From Trichomonas tenax (taxonomy: Eukaryota; Parabasalia; Trichomonadida; Trichomonadidae), in the NCBI GenBank assembly GCA_023091735.1, contig JALKBU010000284.1, positions 1 to 51,643 on the forward strand: a stretch of 51,643 nucleotides of DNA, read 5' to 3'. Both the position numbers and the translations under genes were made by a program. The notes beneath the pieces are model-generated. The model was not told the DNA's origin. It worked only from the letters and a program-made list of their open reading frames with translations, and did not search any database. Shown one piece after another: positions 19,273 to 29,151 of this stretch. Position 1 is the stretch's first letter. Every line of letters starts with the position of its first letter.

Positions 19273-19915
19273 TTTTTTTCTCATTGACCTTTTTGAGTTT
19301 TGCGATTTTTAACGAGTGACCCCCTTCCTGGACGAATCTGATGAAACATTTACGTGCTTTTTTGTGGGTGCTAATTCTAGTGGTGCAATCTGTTTCATGA
19401 TCTTAGCAAGATATGACTTAATCATGATATGATTACAAATCATTAATGGGCTTCTGTTATGAATCTCTTTGATGATTATAACAAATCCATCTCACTATTA
19501 TAGCGTTCGCTCGCTTATTTTTGCTAGAGTTCCCCTAGAAAATTCAAAAAAATAGAAAAGAAAAAATATGCTACGCGCAGGAGTCAAACGGGATTCCTTT
19601 GCTCATGCATCGAACATACATAAAGTTATGCTACCTCAAGTTCACATAAAATTTGCTCATTGGTAACATTACATATCAAATTGTCGACTTTACATGACAA
19701 ATATCAAATAATAGGTGTCAAAAATAGTGACTTTCATTATTTTACATGTCAAAATTTGCTTAAATCTCATGGAGATCCTCAAGTTAAATAGACAAGCAAA
19801 TGCTATATACATACTCAGCACCCCCTGAAAAGCACATAAATGTTATCTCATTTGGATTGATATGGGGGTTTACTCGTTAAAAATTGCAAAACTCAAAAAA
19901 GTCAACGGGAAAAAG
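19273..19915. mobile_element. Nonautonomous element with ~100-bp inverted ends (MITE-like)
   Basis: The left arm (about 19273-19375) and right arm (about 19815-19915) are imperfect inverted repeats over roughly 100 bp. Shared blocks include TTTTTGAGTTTTGCRATTTT, TTTTTAACGAGT, ACCCCC, AACATTTAYGTGCTTTT and GGGTGCT, in the same order. The 440-bp interior has no open frame. It contains a degenerate tRNA-like segment (19566-19640) and several copies of the recurrent ACATGTCAAA motif. I infer a MITE-like DNA transposon relic. Target-site duplication was not resolved. Confidence 0.65.
19566..19640 (-). pseudogene. Degenerate tRNA-like sequence (Met-like)
   Basis: On the minus strand the segment reads in tRNA order: a TAGCATAACT A-box-like start, a GCATGAGC region with a CAT at the anticodon position, and CGTTTGACTCC (19580-19590), close to the B box GGTTCGANTCC. 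The T-arm and acceptor stems do not pair well, and the residue before the anticodon is not T. It is therefore at best a tRNA-derived relic. Confidence 0.35.
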
Positions 19916-20905
19916 AATTCAACCAACGCTATCAGCGGTAGAATAACAAAATGAAGCATTTTTTGTGGATTGGAAATTGTGTATGCAAATAACTGCTCAT
20001 TGTGTAAAAGAGAGATTCAGATCGTCAAAATGTATTTCTTTGCTTTATGTTAAAACATTTGTTTTCAAATCTTTGAGTTTCGGACTTAATCTTTCAGATC
20101 CATTCATAGATATACTATAAAAAGCTTGCAGCAATAGAGAAATCTCAATAACACGCATTTTTGAAGAAAAGAGAAATATATATTCCCAAAACAACTTATC
20201 TTTTGGGGGTAGAATATGTAGATGATGGAAATCATAAGCACAAACTCCTGAAGGGCGAAATCAAAAGTTTTCAAACTGATGAATTTATGATTTCGAGCAT
20301 AAAAATAATTCCAAGATAAGAAAGAATAAAAAGGCAACAAGATACGACGATTATTTCACTCTCAAAATAATCGTCAAACAATACGAAACATTATCATTGT
20401 GTATAACTAAGCAAGATTCATATTTTATTATTTCAATTTCATAACAGTGTCAAAAACATTTTAGATATAATATATATTGCAGATGATAATTTTCAAGTTG
20501 AAATATCAAACAAAAAGTGACACAGAAGTATTTATAAAAACGTGACAAAAGCTCGTTAAAGATATCGCTGGTACACATTTATTGGTCATTATTTATTTAA
20601 TCTCAGATTTGAATGAAAATTAGATCTGTCGACCACTTTCTTTTTCTTTCGTATTTTTGATTTATATATGATAATAAACAATATGGAACAAAATAATAAT
20701 AATAGTTTTCGTTCTGCAACGTTGCTTAATTTTGTATCTTTCAAAAATATTTTTGATATTGATGATATTATAATTTTTGTTACGAAGTGTCAAGCCGCGT
20801 TTCATCATAAAATTGAAAGATATCAATTTAAAAAGCAAAAAGTTTCTTTCATGCATTAAGACAAAATATTTTTTCTTCCAAAAAATTGTTAGATTAAAAA
20901 ATTAA

Positions 20906-23900
20906 ATGAGGAGTAAAACAATGCCACCAATAACCACGACTCCTCCGGGTAGCCCAGACTTCCACCAGTTGGACGTGTCCATAATGGACCGCGAGATTTT
21001 CGCGTTTCCATTCGACAATAGCACATTAGGACAAGTTATTTTGGACTTGATGGAATGTAAGGGCATTGATAGCTATGTTGTGCTGATGGACAACTCGATG
21101 AAGACGAACATGACTCCAATTTTCGTTTCATCGCCGGTGGACGAAATATTGAAACAAATTAAAGACAACGATAAGTTCGCTACGACTCCTTTGGCATTTA
21201 AATTACAACCGAATAGAAATATAACAACACGCAAACAGCGCTATACGATTTATATTATGTCTATACAAGATTATCAAAATATTCTCGAGATACAAGCATT
21301 AAATCTCTCAACCAAGAGCATACTTAAGCGCACAAAGAGACACAAAATCAATATTTTACTTCCAAATCATTCAGTTATTAAATATAACTTAGATACATCG
21401 AGAACTTTCAAGGAAATCAACGAAGATATATTCAAAAAACTCTGCAAAATCTACGGCTCCAACAATATCGCAAAACCGGACCATTTCAGGCTCAGAATTG
21501 TTGACTCGAAGTTTGAATATATATATATTAGCGACGATGTTGTCTTCCAAAACTCTCCTGAAATGGTTGCAGCGCTCGAAAAACAGGTAAGAAACCCAGA
21601 ATTTATAATTTTCAGCTTATACATGACATGCAATCCAAATCATTTCCTTGAGACAATCTTTACTGATGCGAAAGAGCTCGATCTCTCATTACCGCAGCTA
21701 TCTCTCGAAACGCAAAGTCTTTATGCATCGATGTCTAAGAATCGCCATATTGTTGAGTCCGAAAGAAATAATAAAATCTCACAGAATCCATTACTTGCAA
21801 GAATGCGTATCTCATCGACAGATCCACCACTTTATACATGCACTAAGACTAGTGTCGCCATGAAATGCGAACTCAGAGCAGGAATAACTGAAGTTCCAGT
21901 TACAGGAGCTTCAATTCAAGTTTCTAACGACATTTCAGCTGATCAAGCAATCGCGCAACTCATAGCAAGAATCGAAAACCACCAGAAAATCAATATTGGT
22001 CGCGAATCATCAGATTTTGTTTTACTTGTCACAGGAACAGACGAAGTCATTGCTGGTGACAACAAACTTGAAGAATTCATGTCAGTGAGGCAGTTTTTGA
22101 TCTCCAATCAACCGGTTATGAACGTTATGCTTGCTTTGAAATCACAAATCATCGATTCCATTAAAAACAAGGAACTTGCCATCACACCGATGGAGGAACC
22201 GGATGAGTCAGATTTCGTACCAAGTATCACCGCATCTCAAGGATCACTCTGTCTATCAAATCTTAAATTAACAACACCAATATCGATTGTAATACGTGGA
22301 TTCAAACATTTCCCGGCTAAAATCAACAATGTAGGCGTTACTGTTGCTTTAATTAACGGCACACAGACAATTTGCGATCCAGTAACGTTACCAATACAAA
22401 AAGGCGGTTCTAAGCACATTTTAATCAACCAAGTTGTCAATTTCCCTGTTTCTCCACGAGTTTTACCTCGATCTGCGAGATTATCAATTTCAGTCTTCGA
22501 TTACGATGAAAGGCAGAAATATCTCAAGAAACCGTCGAAGAAGAAACACAACGGAAACATCGCCAGCATGAACTTCCCACTGTTTACACACGATGGATGG
22601 CTTAACATGGGCACAATGAAGCGAAAGATGTGGCGGAAGCATTATTTAGATTTCTTCCTCACTACAGCACAATCCAACGAATCTGGCTCTATTGTTGCTT
22701 TCTTCGATCTCCCAATCTTCAGATTCCCAGTTTTCCACCAAGTTCCAGAGATTCGCCCGCCATCAAACAGGGTTTCTTTGCATCTCAAGAACGAGGAAAT
22801 CAGACGCCTTGGGCAATTGGAGCATCTCGATGTCCTTCAGTCATTGAGTGCAGAAGATAAGACATTGATCTGGAACAATCGCGCGAAGTTCTTACAGAAC
22901 ACACAGATGCTTCCTTTAGTTCTGCAGTCATTGGATTACACAAGTCCAATACAAGTCGCTGAGATTCCTTATATCCTGAAAGAATGGACACCGATTTCTC
23001 CAACAGAAGCATTAAGTTTGTTAGATCCAAAGTTTGCTGATTTAGATGTTAGAAAATACGCTGTTACATTCCTCGAAGCGTTTAATGACAACGAATTGAT
23101 GCTTTACATGCTCCAGTTAGTCCAGGCTTTGAAATTCGAGCTCTATGACGATTCTTCACTCGCTCACTTCTTGCTGAGAAGAGGTCTCGCGGAGCCGAAG
23201 TTCTTGGGACACCAGTTGTTCTGGCAGCTGATGTCTGAGGCCCATATTTCTCAGATTCGCCAGCGCTTCTCTGCTGTCTTAGTTAACTTCATCTACGGCA
23301 TTGGAAGCTACAGGAAAGAGCTCAAGACCGGTTACAGGTTCACACAGAAACTCGTCGAACTTAACCAAGATCTCTGCAAACTTTCTCACCTCGAAGCGAC
23401 AGAGCAATTCAAGATCAGGCTGAAAGATGTCGAAATACCAGACGAGTTCCATCTTCCTATGGACCCAAGACTCGTCGTCGACTCTTTCATATTGGAAGAC
23501 TGCAAAGTCATGAACTCGAAGAAGAAGCCTTTCTGGCTCACGTTCCATAACGCGGCTCCTTTCTCCACAGAGCCCGTCAAAACAATGTTCAAAGTCGGTG
23601 ATGATCTCAGACAAGATCAGTTGACACTGCAGATCATGAAAGTCATGGAACACTTGTGGCGCCAGAATCAGTTGGACTTGAGAATGAACTGCTATGGTGT
23701 TCTCCCAACAGGCTTCAACCAGGGATTCATCGAAGTTGTTCCAAACTCCATCACAGAGCAAGTCCTTCAGCAGGAAGAAGGAAGATGGACAGGCGTGTTC
23801 AAGAACAACATTATGAACGATTTCTTGGCGAAGAACAACTCATCGCAAGTCACATTAAATATCGCGAAGGAGAACTTTTTGCTTTCATCAGCAGGTTACG

Positions 23901-24367
23901 CTGTCTCATCGTGCGTCATCGGCCTCGCAGACAGACACCCAGGAAATATTATGGTGCAGCGCGACGGCCATTTCTTCCACATCGATTTCGGCCACTTCCT
24001 AGGCAACTTCAAGAAGAAATTGGGATACCAGAGAGAAGATGCTCCATTCCACTTCTCTCCTGCGTGCGCCGAGGCCCTCGGTGGCATCGGAAGCGAACAA
24101 TATAAGAGATTCGAGGAAACATCGGCCATTGCTTACAATATATTGAGGAATAATGCAAACTTGCTCATGAGCATGATGCTGCTGATGCTCGGGACAGGCA
24201 TCCCTGAGCTCCAGAAACCAGAGGATATCACTTACATGAAGAATATGCTGAACTTAGGAGTGTCCAATGAAGAAGCTGCGGGAATATTCAAGAAGTACAT
24301 CCAGATGTCTCTCGACTCAACAAAGACGACAGTCAATAACTGGATTCACAATCTTGTTGTAAAATGA
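20906..24367 (+). CDS. Class I phosphoinositide 3-kinase catalytic subunit
   Basis: 1153 residues, close to p110 length. In order: an N-terminal adaptor-like region, a Ras-binding-like ubiquitin fold near 140-260, a C2 domain (about 450-630), a helical accessory domain (about 640-830) and the lipid-kinase domain to the end. Catalytic landmarks are FKVGDDLRQDQ with ATP lysine K896, DRHPGN 1009-1014 and DFG 1027-1029. The activation loop is HFLGNFKKKLGYQRE (1030-1044). Its KKK plus R basic boxes are the class I signature for PI(4,5)P2, whereas class III loops lack them. The product would be PIP3, the ligand expected for the PH-domain kinase at 1520-2845. No regulatory subunit is seen in the window. 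Confidence 0.95.
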   Translation: MRSKTMPPITTTPPGSPDFHQLDVSIMDREIFAFPFDNSTLGQVILDLMECKGIDSYVVLMDNSMKTNMTPIFVSSPVDEILKQIKDNDKFATTPLAFKLQPNRNITTRKQRYTIYIMSIQDYQNILEIQALNLSTKSILKRTKRHKINILLPNHSVIKYNLDTSRTFKEINEDIFKKLCKIYGSNNIAKPDHFRLRIVDSKFEYIYISDDVVFQNSPEMVAALEKQVRNPEFIIFSLYMTCNPNHFLETIFTDAKELDLSLPQLSLETQSLYASMSKNRHIVESERNNKISQNPLLARMRISSTDPPLYTCTKTSVAMKCELRAGITEVPVTGASIQVSNDISADQAIAQLIARIENHQKINIGRESSDFVLLVTGTDEVIAGDNKLEEFMSVRQFLISNQPVMNVMLALKSQIIDSIKNKELAITPMEEPDESDFVPSITASQGSLCLSNLKLTTPISIVIRGFKHFPAKINNVGVTVALINGTQTICDPVTLPIQKGGSKHILINQVVNFPVSPRVLPRSARLSISVFDYDERQKYLKKPSKKKHNGNIASMNFPLFTHDGWLNMGTMKRKMWRKHYLDFFLTTAQSNESGSIVAFFDLPIFRFPVFHQVPEIRPPSNRVSLHLKNEEIRRLGQLEHLDVLQSLSAEDKTLIWNNRAKFLQNTQMLPLVLQSLDYTSPIQVAEIPYILKEWTPISPTEALSLLDPKFADLDVRKYAVTFLEAFNDNELMLYMLQLVQALKFELYDDSSLAHFLLRRGLAEPKFLGHQLFWQLMSEAHISQIRQRFSAVLVNFIYGIGSYRKELKTGYRFTQKLVELNQDLCKLSHLEATEQFKIRLKDVEIPDEFHLPMDPRLVVDSFILEDCKVMNSKKKPFWLTFHNAAPFSTEPVKTMFKVGDDLRQDQLTLQIMKVMEHLWRQNQLDLRMNCYGVLPTGFNQGFIEVVPNSITEQVLQQEEGRWTGVFKNNIMNDFLAKNNSSQVTLNIAKENFLLSSAGYAVSSCVIGLADRHPGNIMVQRDGHFFHIDFGHFLGNFKKKLGYQREDAPFHFSPACAEALGGIGSEQYKRFEETSAIAYNILRNNANLLMSMMLLMLGTGIPELQKPEDITYMKNMLNLGVSNEEAAGIFKKYIQMSLDSTKTTVNNWIHNLVVK

Positions 24368-24870
24368 TTATTGTAAATATCTTAAATTTTAATTATCTGT
24401 CACTTTTTACGTCTTGAAAAAATCACATTTTTAATTTAACTATTTATCATTCATTTTAAACAGAAATATATTCATCAAACTGATTCTGTACATATAATAT
24501 TATATAGCAAATATAGTTATCATGGTTAGAAGTTGCCAAAATAGTTTTAATAATGAGATATTGATGATTCTTGAAATGATGCGTTTTCTTTTTGAAATCC
24601 ATAATTTAAAAATGGTTTTTGGATAATGAAAGTTAGGATTTAAGAAACACAGATGATAGATATTATAAATCAGATGTGTTTTTGAAGATTGCACTGTTTA
24701 TTACAAGATTTGATTTCAAATTCCGCGATTTTAAAAGGAATTTAAGCGTGTTTTCGAGTGATTTATTCGAATTTTGAATAAAAAGAGTGAATAAGGTTGA
24801 ATTTTGAAAAACACATTTTCCAAGAAATTTTTTAATGTAAGTGCGGAAACAAAAATCTGAAATTATTTCC
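24368..24870. other. Intergenic spacer after PI3K
   Basis: AT-rich, with only short noncoding-like frames. Nothing specific is recognised before the pseudogene that starts near 24875. Confidence 0.45.
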
Positions 24871-24874
24871 ACGA

Positions 24875-25710
24875 TTGAATATTAAAATTCCATTTTGGAG
24901 GTTCATTGTTGCTTTCGCACCGAAGCTCATCACATTTATCGTCGACGTGTTGATTGTTTTCATGCCTGCGGTCAGATATATATCGACCAATGTCGAATAA
25001 TTATTTCTAGTCGCTCAGCAGCTAAATTTAAGTCCGGAATATCATTGTTTACTATTGCTTCGAACTTGTTGAGAGTTATCTTTCGATTTGGCGTTAAATT
25101 CGACAATAGTTTACTTTTACAAGCTGTTTACATGGCATTAACACGCATTGTTCTAATTTACTTGTCATTTAGATACAGTACATAAAACCAACAAGAGAAA
25201 AATCACAATTATATATTAGGAGACGAATTAAATACATTTCATTTACGCACGAAGAGACCTTCTGGCAGTTTATTCTGTCAATTATATTCATTTTATCAGT
25301 GATAACACTCGTTTGCTTTAAATTATCTGAAAAATTCACCAAAAAGCGTGTGTTCAACATTGTAGGAATATTATCGAATATTATTGAAAGTTTTATACCT
25401 TTCCCTCAGTTTATTTTGATCGTTGTTAAGTGCCAAATTCAATATATCACAGATATGCTTTATAATTCAGTACATTCTCGCAGCAGCATTCAAGGCATCG
25501 ATTTACATGATCAGGAATGTTTTATGGGTCTTTAAACTCGGATCTTTGATTCAATGTTTATTTACTACAATTATAACGATCTGCTATATAAGATTAAGAA
25601 TACAGGCACGAAAGAGGAGGCCAAGTCTTGATACTGAAGTCGATTTAGAAAACATTCATATCCAAGATTCTGAAAACTCAGATCAGGCGTTCTTCCCTAC
25701 TATAGAATAA
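24875..25710 (+). pseudogene. SLC66A2/PQLC1-like PQ-loop membrane protein, frameshifted
   Basis: Pieces of a PQ-loop protein occur in order but in different frames. From about 24885 there is a hydrophobic segment (LITFIVDVLIVFMPAVRYI). A shift near 24975 leads to YIDQCRIIISSRSAAKF and LLRVIFRFGVKFDN, matching the first PQ loop and the following LRI.FwFG.rFe block. A second shift near 25180 leads to HEETFWQF and ESFIPFPQFILIVVKC (second PQ motif). A third shift near 25440 leads to QYILAAAFKASIYMIRN and WVFKLGSLIQC and a polar tail ending at 25710. Intact homologues are vacuolar or Golgi multipass proteins. There is no ATG in frame at the start. At least three frameshifts make it a pseudogene. 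Confidence 0.8.
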
Positions 25711-26737
25711 CTCAATTTTTCTTTTAAATTATATATTGTTAATAATAAATTCTATTCTATTTTACAATATAACCTTATTTTATCATGGAAACTTCATTCA
25801 GTAAAGTTCTTACAGCAAGTTATTAGATTTAATTATTACGCATCATATTACTCTACAATACATCTTATAGTTATTGGGTAAGCAAAGTTGTATAAAATGC
25901 CAATATAATAAAGTTTAATTTGATATTAAAAATCAACTACATTGTTTATGCCTCATAATGATAGGATAAGCTTCTTATACAAAAATATTGATATTCATCA
26001 CCAAAAACATATACACATTTTTTCAATAACTTCAAAAAAAAATATTGGCACATAGGATTTGCTAATAGTTTAAGTATATTGCTAGCGCCCATTAGTAAGT
26101 AAATATATCTCAATTTTCTTTGTTTTAATAATATTTTAAAGATAAAAAGAAAAAAAATAAACATAGCTGGACTCGAACCTTCGATTTACAGGCAAACTTA
26201 CAAAACTTAATCATTAGACCAATCTGACAATGTAAAATGGCATAAAATTCAGGTATTTAATTTTCCCTCCCAAATCCTCACTTATTTTGTTTGCGCGGGT
26301 AATTGATATAGTAGTCCTTTTTCGTCTGCAATCCTAGATAAGTATATAACACGATTAGTACACTAAGTAACTATATATTAATCCGCGGGAATTGTCGCAT
26401 CCAATTTCGAGAAAATTGAAATTTTTCAATTTTTTTTTAAAATTATTTTATTTTCATCCTATTTAGAAAATTACAAATTGTAACTCTATATATAACAGTT
26501 TTTTCCTTAGCCTCCCTCACACTAACATCAGATATACCTATGTAGTCTACTGCTTGAATAAGGACAAAATCCTATATGCGGATTCGAGTTTCCGTACCTT
26601 TATTCTATTTTATATTTTGATTTTTTTAAAAAGCGTTTTTGGAATTTCTAAAGTTTATAAAAATATATATTTAATGAACTAAAAATAAAACTAGTATATA
26701 AAAATAACTCACATTAACTAAAGTGAAATTTGATAAA
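25711..26737. other. 1-kb gene-free region with tRNA-like debris
   Basis: No gene is seen. It contains a degenerate tRNA-like sequence at 26165-26232 on the minus strand. It also holds a second, weaker B-box-like stretch (GCGGATTCGAGTTTCCGT, around 26578-26595, plus strand) preceded by TAGTCTACTG. The rest is AT-rich. Confidence 0.5.
26165..26232 (-). pseudogene. tRNA-like sequence with intact A and B boxes
   Basis: On the minus strand an A-box-like TGGTCTAATG (26212-26221) is followed 32 bases later by GGTTCGAGTCC (26169-26179), an exact match to the B-box consensus GGTTCGANTCC. The D-arm resembles eukaryotic tRNA-Gly or tRNA-Glu. The T stem and acceptor stem do not pair properly, so it is probably a tRNA-derived pseudogene, possibly retaining a Pol III internal promoter. 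Confidence 0.5.
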
Positions 26738-28786
26738 TTATGTCTTAACCAATGATTCAACAACAGCTTGATAAGCGAATTTCTTCATCTTTGTGTCGAC
26801 AATTTCATCGATGCCTTGGACAGGAATGTCAGGAATCTGTAGATCCCAATCTAATGGCACAATATTCTCTTCTGGTTCATCAGAAGGCTCTGCATCATTG
26901 CCGAAATCGAGCTGTGCTTGTTGTGATTCGTCTTCCTGTCCTCTCTCGTCGCAGCCGTTCATGATGTTCGTCCAGCAATCGTGTAAGTGATCGACATCCT
27001 TCTGTGTTAAAATGCCGTCGTCTTCGAGTTTGCCGAGTTCCGGAGGCCAAAGAATTTCGAGTGGTGGACCTCTTTCTGTGAGTTTCTCGAAGAACTGGTA
27101 CCACGCGTCTTTGCTTGTGACGTTGGAGTTCTCGAACTCGACGTATTGGATTGACTTGTTGGTGAGAAGGAGCTCTAAAAGAGCTGCAAGACCGTCTTCG
27201 CCAAAGTTTTGTTTGTTGAACGCCAATCTCTGAATATTCTTGCAATTACGAAGACCGCGCATTAAAGTGACTGATTTCTCAACAGATAATGGGTTATTTG
27301 CACCATTGATGACTAAGTTTGTGATCGTTTCGCAGGATTCGATGAAATCTGCGAATGGAAGAATCGTCTGTTCTGTTAATGATCCACCGACTGAAAGAAG
27401 GTTCAAACTCTTCATGTCGTGCAGCATCTTCATGATCGGTGGTGTGATTGGGTTGTTGTCCCAGAAGAACTCCTTAAGTGTAGAGTCATTGTTGATGTCA
27501 AACGAGTAGGAAGAGAACTGATCCCATGCTTGTTCGTCCATAATTATGTTGCTGATGTTGAGTTTGTATCCCTCCGATGGACTGAGATTAACGAACGAAT
27601 TCAGGCATCCCTGGAGTGCCTGTGGAGTCCACTTGATGTTCTTGAGCTCAATTGTCCTGATGCTCTCTGGTGGAGTGAATTGTTCGAATGGCGTTGTTGC
27701 AGAATCGTTATCGATGAATAATTTGACGAGATTTGCAGGAAGTTTCGTGATCATTGTCGGAATGTTGACATTACACTTAGAGAACTTCACTGTTTCAAGC
27801 CATAGTGCTGCTGTGAAGATATCGACAGCTTTAATCCCATCAATTGAAATAAATTCCATATTTGAGATAACTTTGAATCCAGGCTCCTTTGTAAGTGTTG
27901 CTAAGACCTTCGAGAATGTCTTTTCGTTGCAACACTTCTCGAAAACCATTGTATCGAGTTTCTTTAGTGATGCGATTGTTCTAATGTAATCTTTGTCGCG
28001 ATCAGAGATATCATTCTCTTTAAATGTAACTTTCTTGAGACTTGGAGACTTCAAACTTTGTAATTCATCCATTATATGTTTAAATGAAGAATCAAATGAG
28101 TCACAGATGATTATACTAGAAATTCTCGTTTCATATTTAATGCATTTCAAGAAATTCGCCCAAACGTGTTTAGTTTTCGGAAGTGTTAATTCTGAAACCG
28201 ATGTAAGTGTTTCAATGCAGTCAAAAATAGAGTCTGCATGCTTCAGAAGCTCCTCATCGATGCTAAAATCGAGGTGGCGAAGTTTTTTAGCGGTCAAAAG
28301 TTTTTCGAATTTTTCAATCGTTGCCGTTGGAATCTTTAGCTTGTTTTTGATGTTGATGTACTTCAACCTGTACCCGAAATTCTTGATTGGTTTGAGTTTT
28401 CCTGTGTGTTTCGTCTCAAAACTGATTCTTGGCACTTCATTAGACAACAAAATACTGTTAATGTAATGATATAATGATTTAAAGATAGAGACCATGTTTG
28501 AGTGATCCAAAGCGAGAAATACTTTTGTTGAATGAATATCCATCGAAGATTTATCGAGAAGAGCGATTTTGGTGATGAAATCGAACGGCACTGTATCTTT
28601 GACAGAGTACGATTTACCTTTCGACTCTAAAATCAATATTGACATTGTTGTAACATATAAAACAACTTTTTCCGACTTCTTTTTCTCAACACGGCTCACG
28701 GACATGCAGATAAGTGCCTCTTCGTCCTTCTTGAGGCAGGAACTGCACTCCTTTTCGAGTGATTTTTCGATGAGATTAGCAAACAT
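26738..28786 (-). CDS. CARMIL-like leucine-rich-repeat protein
   Basis: 682 residues. Residues 1-120 fit a PH-like N-terminal domain (strands such as KVVLYVTTMSILILESKGKSY and KVFLALDHSNMVSIF). Residues 150-600 are irregular leucine-rich repeats of the ribonuclease-inhibitor type (for example LNLLSVGGSLTEQTILPFADFIE and NIQRLAFNKQNFGEDGLAALLELL). A short acidic C-terminus follows. This PH-then-LRR order is that of CARMIL proteins, which regulate actin capping protein. The CARMIL capping-protein-interacting region is not evident, so the assignment is to the architecture only. A TCACA Inr-like motif lies about 17 nt upstream. Confidence 0.65.
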   Translation of the reverse strand: MFANLIEKSLEKECSSCLKKDEEALICMSVSRVEKKKSEKVVLYVTTMSILILESKGKSYSVKDTVPFDFITKIALLDKSSMDIHSTKVFLALDHSNMVSIFKSLYHYINSILLSNEVPRISFETKHTGKLKPIKNFGYRLKYINIKNKLKIPTATIEKFEKLLTAKKLRHLDFSIDEELLKHADSIFDCIETLTSVSELTLPKTKHVWANFLKCIKYETRISSIIICDSFDSSFKHIMDELQSLKSPSLKKVTFKENDISDRDKDYIRTIASLKKLDTMVFEKCCNEKTFSKVLATLTKEPGFKVISNMEFISIDGIKAVDIFTAALWLETVKFSKCNVNIPTMITKLPANLVKLFIDNDSATTPFEQFTPPESIRTIELKNIKWTPQALQGCLNSFVNLSPSEGYKLNISNIIMDEQAWDQFSSYSFDINNDSTLKEFFWDNNPITPPIMKMLHDMKSLNLLSVGGSLTEQTILPFADFIESCETITNLVINGANNPLSVEKSVTLMRGLRNCKNIQRLAFNKQNFGEDGLAALLELLLTNKSIQYVEFENSNVTSKDAWYQFFEKLTERGPPLEILWPPELGKLEDDGILTQKDVDHLHDCWTNIMNGCDERGQEDESQQAQLDFGNDAEPSDEPEENIVPLDWDLQIPDIPVQGIDEIVDTKMKKFAYQAVVESLVKT

Positions 28787-29151
28787 TTTTTTGTTTTGAT
28801 TATGTGATAAATTACTCGATGTATGATATCAGATTTCATATCAAAAACCTCTTAAACTAATTTTTGTTCTCAATTCCTTTGAAATTTCATATTTTCGAAA
28901 AGTGATATTTAATTTGACACGTAAATTTATATTTGACAAGTCGCTATAAACTCATTTTAACTTAAATCTAAAATCAATATACAATAGAATGATTAAATTC
29001 CTGAAAAATTTTGTTCAAATGGCTAATTTCAAAAATATATTTTATAATTTTTCGATATTAAGGATATCTGTCGTTGAAATATTCGGGTTCAAAATAAATA
29101 TTTAGGTACAATAAGTTTCAACAAAAATATATATAAATTATAAAAAATATA
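28787..29151. other. Intergenic with one recurrent motif
   Basis: Upstream region of the LRR gene. It contains TTTGACACGTAAATT (28913-28927), the exact reverse complement of the form seen near 12492, about 130 bp from the start codon. No gene is seen. Confidence 0.55.

Larger units (their letters stand above)
18338..20905. other. 2.57-kb gene-poor region with repeats
   Basis: No gene is supported. The stretch from 18750 to 19150 holds several diverged copies of a segment with GTGTAGTCTRTG and, further on, AAGAGMCAAAA. A long-inverted-repeat element occupies 19273-19915. A short 63-codon frame at 20668-20859, just upstream of the PI3K gene, has an Asn/Lys/Phe-rich, noncoding-like composition. 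Confidence 0.5.

Noticed and set aside
20668..20859. Small gene of 63 codons upstream of PI3K
   Set aside because: Asn/Ile/Phe/Lys-rich composition typical of translated AT-rich spacer. A similar-length frame exists on the opposite strand and no motif supports either.
23279..23761. 160-codon open frame antisense to the PI3K kinase domain
   Set aside because: It is a shadow of a strongly conserved coding frame on the other strand. Its composition follows the sense codons and no family is seen.
26165..26232. Functional tRNA gene
   Set aside because: A and B boxes are present, but the T stem and acceptor stem have several mismatches, so a working tRNA is unlikely. It is listed as a relic.
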